A stretch of 63,269 nt of DNA from assembly GCF_913058315.1 (NCBI RefSeq), contig NZ_CAJXQY010000011.1:1-63269 (forward strand), written 5' to 3'. The position numbers and the translations under genes are program-made. Positions within the stretch are counted from its first letter, which is position 1. Every line of letters begins with the position of its first letter. Below, in pieces: positions 55,368-63,269 of the stretch. Under the pieces are notes generated by a model. It ran no database searches. It had not been told where the DNA came from and worked only from the letters and a program-made list of their open reading frames with translations. Source of the stretch: an uncultured Alteromonas sp. (GTDB taxonomy: Bacteria > Pseudomonadota > Gammaproteobacteria > Enterobacterales > Alteromonadaceae).

Positions 55368-58079
55368 ATGAAGTTAAACTACCTCGCGCTTTGCATCGTT
55401 GCAGCAGCCCTTACAGGTTGTAACACTGACGCCAATAACAATCCTAATACCCGGGGTAGCATTGCGCTCTCTGGCACACCAACCTCTGGAGAGACGCTAA
55501 ATGTAACGGTCACTGATCCCGACGGTATTTCAGGTCTGGTGACGTATATTTGGTATGCCGACGGCATGGCTATTGCCAATGCAGAGAGTGACAATTTTAC
55601 ATTAACAGACGATCAAATTGGTTTACCTATTACCGTACAGGCTCTTTACACTGACGATGGCGGAATCAATGAATCACACATTACCGAGGCCACGTCTCCG
55701 GTTTCTGCGATAGCGTTTCCTGCGGTGGTAACAATTTCCGGTGACGCCTTTGTTGGTGAAGAGTTAACCGCGTCGGTGTCTGACGACAACGGTATTGCCA
55801 ATGCCGTCATCGCTTATATCTGGTACGCCGACGGTGATGTCATCGCCGATGCAAACCAAAGCACCCTATTACTTGCAGAAGAACAGTTTGGCACCGTTAT
55901 CACCGTAAATGCTGCGTTTGAGGATGATCGTGGTTTTGCCGAATCGGTAACATCTGATGCTACTGAAACCGTAGGGCGCATAAACCAGGTTGGCAGTGTG
56001 GCAATTACCGGCACGCCAACTGTTGGTAATACACTAACAGCAGATGTCACAGATCAGGACGGCGCAACCGGGTCAATCAGCTATCAGTGGTTTGCCGACG
56101 ATGTAGCCATTAGTGGCGCTACGCAAAGTAGTTATATTGTTGATGCATCACTGGTTGGCACGGTAATCACTGTGCAGGCAGAGTACACAGACGACAATGG
56201 TTTTGCCGAAACGAATACTTCTGAACCTACCATTGCGGTCACGAATGTAGCAGTTGATGAACCAGGCAGCATAACAATAGCTGGCACAGCACCCTACATG
56301 GCCAGCGCAGAACTGACCGCCGTTCTGAGCGATAACAATGGCGTTACCGACAGCAATGTTGTTTACACCTGGTTTGCTGATGGTGTTGCAATCGCTAACA
56401 ATAACGCGGCAACTTTTACTCCGGTTAATCAGGCTGGTGCGATTATCTCTGTCAGCGCAACCTACACCGATAATGATAATTTCTCGGCCACCGTATCCGA
56501 TGCACTGGATACGGTTGTTTATACTCAGGTAGTCTCCGATACAGCCGGTTTGTCGGCTGCAATCAGTAGTGGCCTGGCTGACGGTGATGTTGTAGGCCTG
56601 AATACCAACATCTATACGGATCCAGACCCAATTCTGTTAACCAGTGCAGTGACATTGCGAGCCGTTGAAGAGCAATCTCCTGTTATTACCGGCGAAACCT
56701 GTATCCATGTGGCCAGCACGGTTGATGGCGCGATGATTACCGGTTTAACTTTTAAAGATGTTGATACAAAATCAGCCGAGTTCTGCGAAACAGAAGAGCA
56801 AGCCGTTATCTACTCAGAAGGTGATAACTTTGTATTCTCACACAATACTTTTGATGGCGAAGAAGACACGCTTAACCTATCAACTTACCATTGGTTGATG
56901 CTTAAAGGCAGTGGTTCCCTGATCGAACGAAATACCTTTACCGGCCGGGACAACGCCGAAAAAGGCTCAGTGATTAAACTGGCCTCTTCCTCTGCGGATC
57001 ACGTTATTCAGTACAACCTGTTTGCCAACAGTAATAACCCCAACTACGACGACTCCAGTTTGCTGTTGTTAAATGTTGGTAGTACAACCGGTTCTGATGC
57101 CGCTGACGATGCCAATTTTGTGATTCGTTATAACCGTGTGGAAAACTTCGTAACCGGCCGTCGCCTGATGCGGGTACAAACCTCCGGGGCAACGATTCAC
57201 GGCAATACCATCATTAATGCAAATGGCGGTATTTCACTGGAAGACGGTGGCTTTAACACCGTAACCAACAATATTGTTGTTCGCACTACCGATATTGCAG
57301 ATTCAAATGACCGTCCAAGCGGCGTTCTCATTACACCTCTGGGCCACACGGTTAGCAATAACTATATTGCCGGTATTCGCTCTACCAACAAAGAAGCCGG
57401 CGGTATTGTATTTACTGCCAACCCATTTTCTCAGGCAGACGGCGGGGTGCCCAATAGTGGCAACCAGGCAATTCTCGACGGAACTGGTGATCTTACCCTC
57501 ACTATTGCCAACAATACTGTGCTAAACAGCATTCAACCCATTGTATTTAGTACTGAGATTGGCTCAAAAGCCCCGGTTGGTGACTGCGATGAACTAACAG
57601 CAGCCAATGCGCCTGAGCTATATAGCCTGACCAAGAACTTTTTTGTCATTAACTTTGATGCCAACCTCATTGCGAATGGCTTAAATGACGATGCCATGTC
57701 TCAGGGTCTGTTCTTACCCTTTGATGCCAGCAGCAGCGACCATTCTTTTGAGTACGATTGTGACCTGATCAATCACACCGAGTCGTTCTTCTCCAACAAC
57801 TTTGGCTTTAGCGACAGCTATGCTTCAGGGGATGTAGAGGATGACTACTGGGTAGATATCAGAAACATCAATGGTAACGGTGAGTTCGACTCCGACGGTG
57901 CCATCGACCAGGATCCTGTAGCTAACGGCAAAGAAATCCCGGAATTCGTAACCGCTACCAACTCTTTAACTGAAACCGATCCCGCCGGCGCTCAATCAGT
58001 GGCAGGGGCAAAAGACTTGCACTACATTCAGTCTACCGAAGTTGGAGTGGGTTCTACCTGGGTGGCTCAGGATGAATAA
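55368..58079 (+). CDS. PL6-like beta-helix lipoprotein with Ig-like repeats
   Basis: 903 residues. Lipobox ALTGC gives a lipidated Cys near residue 18. Residues about 30-385 contain four similar 85-90-residue Ig-like repeats, each with GxxxxAxVSDxNG then YxWYADGxxI. The rest is a right-handed beta-helix resembling PL6/chondroitinase-B (FVIRYNRVENFVTGRRLMRV; GATIHGNTIINANGG). In a hand alignment the PL6 Lys and Arg are replaced (SIKSG by QTSGA; TMRHG by SLEDG), so it may bind rather than cut alginate, or use another site. It sits between PL18 and the TonB receptor. Confidence 0.75.
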   Translation: MKLNYLALCIVAAALTGCNTDANNNPNTRGSIALSGTPTSGETLNVTVTDPDGISGLVTYIWYADGMAIANAESDNFTLTDDQIGLPITVQALYTDDGGINESHITEATSPVSAIAFPAVVTISGDAFVGEELTASVSDDNGIANAVIAYIWYADGDVIADANQSTLLLAEEQFGTVITVNAAFEDDRGFAESVTSDATETVGRINQVGSVAITGTPTVGNTLTADVTDQDGATGSISYQWFADDVAISGATQSSYIVDASLVGTVITVQAEYTDDNGFAETNTSEPTIAVTNVAVDEPGSITIAGTAPYMASAELTAVLSDNNGVTDSNVVYTWFADGVAIANNNAATFTPVNQAGAIISVSATYTDNDNFSATVSDALDTVVYTQVVSDTAGLSAAISSGLADGDVVGLNTNIYTDPDPILLTSAVTLRAVEEQSPVITGETCIHVASTVDGAMITGLTFKDVDTKSAEFCETEEQAVIYSEGDNFVFSHNTFDGEEDTLNLSTYHWLMLKGSGSLIERNTFTGRDNAEKGSVIKLASSSADHVIQYNLFANSNNPNYDDSSLLLLNVGSTTGSDAADDANFVIRYNRVENFVTGRRLMRVQTSGATIHGNTIINANGGISLEDGGFNTVTNNIVVRTTDIADSNDRPSGVLITPLGHTVSNNYIAGIRSTNKEAGGIVFTANPFSQADGGVPNSGNQAILDGTGDLTLTIANNTVLNSIQPIVFSTEIGSKAPVGDCDELTAANAPELYSLTKNFFVINFDANLIANGLNDDAMSQGLFLPFDASSSDHSFEYDCDLINHTESFFSNNFGFSDSYASGDVEDDYWVDIRNINGNGEFDSDGAIDQDPVANGKEIPEFVTATNSLTETDPAGAQSVAGAKDLHYIQSTEVGVGSTWVAQDE

Positions 58080-58163
58080 CACCATGCACTTATCGCCTGA
58101 AAATAAAATTAACTATGACGACGCGCTGCCTGAAGTGCACAGTAAAAAAATGGAGAATATATA

Positions 58164-61100
58164 ATGTCGTTGCGAGAAGAACACACTCAATTTAACCTTC
58201 ACCCGGTCTCAAAGTGGGTAAAAACAGCAATCATTGCCGGCATGGCCAGCTCTTGCGCCTTTACTGTTCAGGCTCAGGAAGCCCAGGAAGGCGCAGACGA
58301 GGAAGTCGTAGAAGTCATTGATGTAGTTGGAAGCCGACGCACCATTCAGGACCAGATATCCATCAAACGAGAGGCCACGACAGTAGTGGATGGCTTATCA
58401 GCCGAGGATATTGGCGACCTGCCCGCGTTGTCTATCGGTGAAGCTTTGGAATCGATTACCGGCGCCGCATCACACCGTGAAAATGGGGGAGCCACAGAAA
58501 TTACCATTCGTGGCTTAGGGCCATTTTTAAGTGCTACTCATATCAACGGCCGCGAAGCAACCAATGGCAGTGGTGACCGCTCAGTTAACTTTTCCCAGTT
58601 CCCCAGCGAACTAATCAAAAAAGTAGCAATTTATAAAACCCAGGATGCCTCGATGATTGAAGGCGGTGTAGCCGGTGTTATCTCACTGGAAACGTTACAG
58701 CCGCTCGATTACGGTAAACAACGCTTTCAGGGCGAGGTTAAACTTAACTACAATCCTGAAGAAGCCAATGTGGATAACTCGCTGCAAAGTGACTTAGGCT
58801 ACCGGGGTACATTTAGCTATGTTGACCAGTTTGAGCTCGCCGGCGGACAAAACCTGGGCATATCATTTGGTGGTCAGCGTCAGGACATCACTCAACCTGA
58901 GGCAGAATACCGCAGTTCAAGCCCAACCGGTTCATCCCTGTGGGCATGCCTGAACGATCCTAACAATACCAACGAAGGCTTCTATCGTAGCTCGGCCGGA
59001 GACTGTGAAGATCGGATCACCGGCGGCTCTAATCAGGGCTACGATCCGGAGATTGACCCGGAAACCGGGCGCGCATACAGCGACGGCGTACCCTACGCCT
59101 GGACAGGCAGTAGCCGAAGCTTCCGCCAGAATGAAACCTCAGATGAACGGGATGCGCTATTCCTGGCGGTTCAGTATCAACCTTCAGCGGACTGGGATAT
59201 CAACCTTGACGCTCAGGTATCTGACCGGGTTCAACGAGAGGCACGGCACGATCTTATTTTCTTACAGAAGCGAGCCATTCCAGGCCTGACCGGTCCTACG
59301 CTGGTTACCAATGACGTGGGCGGAATCTTACACTGGGAAGGACAAGACCGCATTGAATCGTCGGGCGAGCAGTTTTCTCGCGAGGAGAACTATCGCGGTG
59401 GCGGAATTAACATAGAGCATCACTTCAGCGATCTGCTTACCGTTGAACTTGATTTAGCTTACTCACAAACAAAACGGGAAGAGTTGCAAATCTCTAACCG
59501 GGCGCGCACCGCGGACCGGCATTTCTTTAGCTGGGACATGGGTGACAATATTCCTCATTTCACTACCACGAACCTGGACGTTACGGATATCACTAACTTC
59601 ACTGACAGCCTGCGCTCTCGTTTAGACAGAGAAAACTCACGGGAAAACGAAGTGTCTTCTGTACGATTAGACTTTGATTACATTCTCGACAGTGATGTGT
59701 TTACCAGTATCCAAGGCGGCGTCCGGGCCTCTGAGATGACCTTTGTACAATTCGGAGGGACCAATGGCAACGGCTCGCGGAATGAGTACACGCTTGACAC
59801 CAGCGTAGCAAACGCGCTGGATATCCTTAGTAGCTGCCAGATCGATTTTCCGGAAAGTGACTTTCTGGATAACGTGTCAGACGGTGACATCATCACCAAC
59901 GTAGACGCAGACGGCAATGTAATAAGCAGCGGTACAGGGTCTTCCTGGGCAACCTATGACAACCTGTGTTTTGCTGAAGCAGTCAGTGGCTCTCGTGGCG
60001 GTAGCGTTAGCTATCCTGAGGTGGAGTATGAAAGCCAGGGCACCATTGATGTCACTGAGAAGACCTATGCCATGTATCTGATGGCCAACTATGACACCGA
60101 AATGTTCGATAAATTTATTCGCGGTAACTTCGGCATCAGAGTGGTAGATACTGAAGTAACATCAGTAGGTTTCAGAAACTCATTTACCATTGAAACCACC
60201 GAGCTTGGCGAACTGCGCCTGGTACCAGGTGACAACCTTGAACGGACCGTGGGTGGCGGTGGCTACACCGAAATACTGCCAAGCTTTAACCTGGTCGTTG
60301 ACTACAGTGATGATATCTTACTTCGGGCTGGTATCTATCGCGGCATGTCGCGGGTCGATCCGGCAGATTTAGGCTTTAATCGCGAATTTCAGACCGACGA
60401 TGAGGTAGCCCCAACCACGCTTGCAGATCTGATTGTTGGGGTTAACGGCTCAGGGAACCCCAACACCCAGCCCTTGATGTCCTGGAACTACGATGTAGCA
60501 ATAGAGTGGTACCCAAATGAAGACTCTATTTTTGCATTGAGCTTGTACCACAAGCAGTTTCAGGGTGGTTTCCAGCAGCGTACCGTGCTTGAACCCTATG
60601 AAATAGAAGGCCAGTCATTTAACTTACCCATTACTAACTCGGTGACCACCGATGACACCAGCAACCTGTACGGCATTGAAGCCTCAGTTGCTTACCGCTG
60701 GGATATCGGTGTGGGGGTTAAATTCGGCTACAACTATGCAGACACCGATTACGAGTTTGAAGATAGTAATTATGGCGATACCTTCGTAACCGACCTGGAT
60801 GGCAATACCACGCAACTGCAGGACGGTATTATTCCACCCGGCTCAGTACCTGGTTTCTCTGAGCACGTGTTTAGTGGCCAGGTGTATTACCAGGTGGGCG
60901 ACTTTGATACCGCGCTTATTTATAAGTACCGTAGCGAGTATTTCCAGCCTTATACCAGCAATGGTACACGTCTGCGCTATGTTGATGAGGTAGGTGTTTG
61001 GGAAGCGCGCGCGTCGTATAAAGTTAACAGTAATATTAAAGTACGCGTTTCCGCTATTAACCTGTTCAGCGCCCCTAAATCGCAGGACTTTTACGTGCAG

Positions 61101-61166
61101 GGTAACCTCGGTGAAGTGAACGACTATGGCCCTCGTCTGTTCGCTGGCGTTACATTCAAATACTAA
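58164..61166 (+). CDS. TonB-dependent outer-membrane receptor
   Basis: 1000 residues. A signal peptide ends near AFTVQAQ; a TonB-box-like EEVVEVIDVVGSRR follows, then the plug (ALSIGEALESITGAASHREN; EITIRGLGPFLSATHINGR; GGVAGVISLETLQP) and a 22-strand barrel ending in FAGVTFKY with terminal aromatic residue. This is the large Alteromonadales-type receptor used for polysaccharide pieces. Placement in the alginate locus suggests oligoalginate uptake. GGAG precedes ATG 58164; a terminator follows. Confidence 0.92.
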   Translation: MSLREEHTQFNLHPVSKWVKTAIIAGMASSCAFTVQAQEAQEGADEEVVEVIDVVGSRRTIQDQISIKREATTVVDGLSAEDIGDLPALSIGEALESITGAASHRENGGATEITIRGLGPFLSATHINGREATNGSGDRSVNFSQFPSELIKKVAIYKTQDASMIEGGVAGVISLETLQPLDYGKQRFQGEVKLNYNPEEANVDNSLQSDLGYRGTFSYVDQFELAGGQNLGISFGGQRQDITQPEAEYRSSSPTGSSLWACLNDPNNTNEGFYRSSAGDCEDRITGGSNQGYDPEIDPETGRAYSDGVPYAWTGSSRSFRQNETSDERDALFLAVQYQPSADWDINLDAQVSDRVQREARHDLIFLQKRAIPGLTGPTLVTNDVGGILHWEGQDRIESSGEQFSREENYRGGGINIEHHFSDLLTVELDLAYSQTKREELQISNRARTADRHFFSWDMGDNIPHFTTTNLDVTDITNFTDSLRSRLDRENSRENEVSSVRLDFDYILDSDVFTSIQGGVRASEMTFVQFGGTNGNGSRNEYTLDTSVANALDILSSCQIDFPESDFLDNVSDGDIITNVDADGNVISSGTGSSWATYDNLCFAEAVSGSRGGSVSYPEVEYESQGTIDVTEKTYAMYLMANYDTEMFDKFIRGNFGIRVVDTEVTSVGFRNSFTIETTELGELRLVPGDNLERTVGGGGYTEILPSFNLVVDYSDDILLRAGIYRGMSRVDPADLGFNREFQTDDEVAPTTLADLIVGVNGSGNPNTQPLMSWNYDVAIEWYPNEDSIFALSLYHKQFQGGFQQRTVLEPYEIEGQSFNLPITNSVTTDDTSNLYGIEASVAYRWDIGVGVKFGYNYADTDYEFEDSNYGDTFVTDLDGNTTQLQDGIIPPGSVPGFSEHVFSGQVYYQVGDFDTALIYKYRSEYFQPYTSNGTRLRYVDEVGVWEARASYKVNSNIKVRVSAINLFSAPKSQDFYVQGNLGEVNDYGPRLFAGVTFKY

Positions 61167-61190
61167 TAAATTGTTACCCTGCGTTATTTG

Positions 61191-61214
61191 AACGGGCTTC
61201 GGCCCGTTTTTTTT
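61191..61214 (+). terminator. Rho-independent terminator of the TonB receptor gene
   Basis: AACGGGC-TTC-GGCCCGTT followed by a T run, 24 bases past the stop. It closes the long plus-strand alginate block. Confidence 0.92.
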
Positions 61215-61566
61215 GGTTGATGTTTTATTCCTGCCAGGTGATTTGATAAGTGATATCAACCCGTATAGAAGCTTACCCTCTCAAAGAAACCCAGCGGGCT
61301 TTCTCCTCATAGGAACCAGGCAGCAGGTTACCTGGCCAGGCATGGTTTGGAATCACCAAACCATTGCAACCAAGCCTTACTGAGTGGGCAAACTTCTTTA
61401 TGGATTGGTGTTAATGCGGGAAAGAATAAATACCACTATCTTTAACGTCTGCGTGCCTATCACTTCAGTTGTGCCTTACACAACAAGAAGCGTCTGAAAA
61501 CAGACGGCTGCTGAGAAATTAAAACGCGTTGGTGTATTACCCAACCTGGCCTTTATAACAAAGTAT
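61215..61566. other. Intergenic region between converging genes
   Basis: 352 bases without a convincing gene. It holds a perfect 9-base inverted repeat ATGGTTTGG/CCAAACCAT at 61342-61364 and a short hairpin CGTCTG-AAAA-CAGACG at 61491-61506 that may help end the minus-strand PL18 gene. Confidence 0.5.
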
Positions 61567-63012
61567 CTATTCGCTCGCGGTGTAACCGGTATGGCTGTTG
61601 CGAATCTCATAGAACGTTGCCTGGGCATATTCATCAGGATCGCTGGAATTGTTTAAGTGATAAACACCCACCTTAAAATAATGATACTGATCTTCTGCGT
61701 CGTACTGACTGGTACTCATATCGTAATTTGCCACCACATCCGGTTTGCCCTCTCTGGATAGCTTGACGGTCAGCAGGTTTACATTCACGCTGATGTGATA
61801 ACTAAACACTTCATCTAGTGCAATGCCGTCAGCGGGGTCAGGCGCACTATTGCTTCGTGAGCCAACCATTTCAACATAGGTTTCAATATTGTCGCCCGCA
61901 GCGTCTGTTTGCCGGCTTTCATGAGCAAAATATACTGAGCCTCGTTGGTTGCCGGGCAATTTACGGTAATACAACCGAACAGGCTCATCGTCATTGGCAT
62001 GTATCTGGCCGATTACTACACGTCCAACCTGATAGTTCTCACCCGTCGTGGTGACATTATTAACTGCCAGCGTAACATGTAAATCACCATCCACTCCGCC
62101 AGCCTGCAGTTGATTAGCGGCCGATGCGCTACCAAAAACCCAGTTGTTTTTATTCACCCCCTGAGTACGGATATCACGGTCGCCGCGACGAAGCATTTCT
62201 CTTAATTCAACCCGCACATATTGAGTATTGGTGGAGGTTTTAAATCCATAGCTTGGCGAACGCATCACAATACCGCCATCTTCTGATGCATAAAAATACT
62301 CAGAATTAGTATAACCAGCAGCAAGCTCTGACTCTGAAATGGTGTCTGATTTACCGTTGCCGTCTTCGTCGGTGGGAATGCTTAGGTACCAGTCTAATAA
62401 ATCAATCCCCAGTTCATTGGGAAAGACATCGGTAAAGTTGCCAGTGGCAGTATTACAGCGGTGGGCCTGAAGCTCAACAATTCCAGCCGGTATTGTTGCG
62501 CTGGTGCTGTTAATAGTAACTCTGATATAGCGGGCTGTTGCACTATCAAATGAGACCAGCTCAAAACCACTGTGTTTGCCACTGGATTGCTGATTTTCTG
62601 CTACCAGTTCCCATTGCTCGCCATCAGCAGAGATTGCGAGGTCAAAAGCATATTCCTGACTATCACCCAGATACCATTTTATGGTTACTGAGCCGAGCAG
62701 TACCGGCTCACCAAGATCAATTGTAATATCGCCGTTGCCACTATCACTTTGCCAACGAGACTCACCAGCCGTATCCCCATCAGCGGCTTTATCAGCCGTA
62801 TAAGCAGAATGACTTATAGCAGTGCTACTTACCTGACTAATAGAGTAAACCTCATTAATACAGGTATTTGATACCGGCGTTTCCGGCTCGGGAGCGGACG
62901 GTTCAGGCTGCTTGCTATTATTGCCGCCCCCGCCACATGCGCTGAGAGTCAACGTCACGAAAATGACCAATAGCAATGATTTGCCATGAAAACCAGGGGT
63001 AGTTACAAACAT
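61567..63012 (-). CDS. CBM32-PL18 alginate lyase lipoprotein
   Basis: 481 residues. Lipoprotein-type signal (LLVILVTLTLSACGGGGN region; lipobox LSAC) is followed by a Pro/Glu linker. Residues about 50-185 form a discoidin/CBM32-like domain (SAYTADKAADGDTAGESRWQ; YIRVTIN). The C-terminal lyase domain has LDWYLSIPTDEDG, VRVELREMLRRG, GRVVIGQIHAND and YFKVGVYHLNN. It is a paralogue of the protein at 54115-55098, sharing DEPxRLYYRKLPGN. Anchoring plus the binding module suggests a cell-surface lyase. Its promoter should lie in 63013-63036 or further upstream. Confidence 0.88.
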   Translation of the reverse strand: MFVTTPGFHGKSLLLVIFVTLTLSACGGGGNNSKQPEPSAPEPETPVSNTCINEVYSISQVSSTAISHSAYTADKAADGDTAGESRWQSDSGNGDITIDLGEPVLLGSVTIKWYLGDSQEYAFDLAISADGEQWELVAENQQSSGKHSGFELVSFDSATARYIRVTINSTSATIPAGIVELQAHRCNTATGNFTDVFPNELGIDLLDWYLSIPTDEDGNGKSDTISESELAAGYTNSEYFYASEDGGIVMRSPSYGFKTSTNTQYVRVELREMLRRGDRDIRTQGVNKNNWVFGSASAANQLQAGGVDGDLHVTLAVNNVTTTGENYQVGRVVIGQIHANDDEPVRLYYRKLPGNQRGSVYFAHESRQTDAAGDNIETYVEMVGSRSNSAPDPADGIALDEVFSYHISVNVNLLTVKLSREGKPDVVANYDMSTSQYDAEDQYHYFKVGVYHLNNSSDPDEYAQATFYEIRNSHTGYTASE

Positions 63013-63036
63013 ACAGAACCTTTTTTTACCGCTTAA

Positions 63037-63269
63037 TTAAAGTGAAGTGATGGTTTGCCATACACCGGAGAGCCCGATGTAGGCAGTAAACAAAGAAAAC
63101 AACAGGATTGCCGCCAACACCAGATTCTGAACACCGCTGAGGCGATAGGATTTCATTAACGCTTTTTGATTTGCGAGATAGATTAGGCAAGCTACAGTAA
63201 GCGGCAGGATCACCGCATTGAAGGCTTGCGATAAAATCATTACCACAATCGGCCTGGCATTAAATACCG
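63037..63269 (-). CDS. Nramp-family divalent metal transporter, C-terminal part (cut by window end)
   Basis: The frame is open to the window edge, so the 5' part is missing; an internal GTG at 63246 is not the true start. About 77 residues with ARPIVVMILSQAFNAVILPL and a final membrane helix resemble the end of Nramp/MntH-like Mn/Fe transporters, where SQAxNxxxLPL is typical. Its stop lies 24 bases before the PL18 start, in the same direction, so the two could share a transcript. Confidence 0.7.
   Translation of the reverse strand, partial: VFNARPIVVMILSQAFNAVILPLTVACLIYLANQKALMKSYRLSGVQNLVLAAILLFSLFTAYIGLSGVWQTITSL

Overview
The window looks like a chromosomal contig from a marine gammaproteobacterium of the Alteromonadaceae type (Alteromonas / Aestuariibacter / Lacimicrobium-like). 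This is inferred from the prmA-dusB-fis-purH-purD housekeeping block, a DUF3718 secreted protein, ompR-envZ with nhaD, and a large alginate-degradation locus with PL6, PL17 and PL18 enzymes. No rRNA or tRNA gene was seen. The first 31 bases are not genomic: they match the Nextera transposase adapter, so the left end is a library or assembly edge.

Layout. (1) 32-5124: the lower meta-cleavage pathway in exact dmpCDEFGHI order, its first gene cut by the adapter; it takes 2-hydroxymuconic semialdehyde to pyruvate and acetyl-CoA. (2) 5191-20783: mostly core genes. These include a FAN1-type VRR-NUC nuclease fused to a DEDDh exonuclease, an HNH protein, a flavin reductase, a HiPIP, an amidase lipoprotein, prmA, dusB, fis, purH, a secreted methyltransferase, purD, a K+ channel and a PrkB-type phosphoribulokinase. 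(3) 20979-36228: a complete type I-E CRISPR-Cas system on the minus strand. A WYL-domain regulator gene is followed by cas3, cse1 (cas8e), cse2 (cas11e), cas7e, cas5e, cas6e, a KilA-N-domain gene, cas1, cas2, an AT-rich leader and an array of 78 repeats and 77 spacers. (4) 36528-41592: nhaD, ompR-envZ, an MFS transporter and a small conserved protein. (5) 41793-63012: an alginate utilisation locus. (6) The right edge cuts an Nramp-like transporter.

How the alginate genes fit together: the TonB receptor and surface or secreted lyases (PL6, two PL18 and a PL6-like lipoprotein) capture and cut polymer. The PL17 lipoprotein releases monomer, KdgF promotes its conversion to DEH, and an MFS permease imports sugar acids. 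Two unrelated reductases (DehR and an SDR) make KDG, and KdgK and Eda split it into pyruvate and glyceraldehyde-3-phosphate. Co-transcribed FbaA and Fbp can send triose phosphate to gluconeogenesis. The divergent SDR and dehR promoters share an 11-base motif that overlaps both -35 elements, which suggests one common regulator, not encoded in this window.

Most unusual points: the KilA-N gene placed between cas6e and cas1 and translationally coupled to cas1; the co-oriented WYL regulator upstream of cas3; two pairs of homologous but diverged spacers whose newer members are neighbours near the leader; one repeat whose last base differs in the way expected of a PAM imprint; the FAN1-exonuclease fusion; and a PL6-like lipoprotein with Ig-like repeats that seems to lack the PL6 Lys/Arg pair. 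All calls come from reading the sequence by eye; no database search was run.
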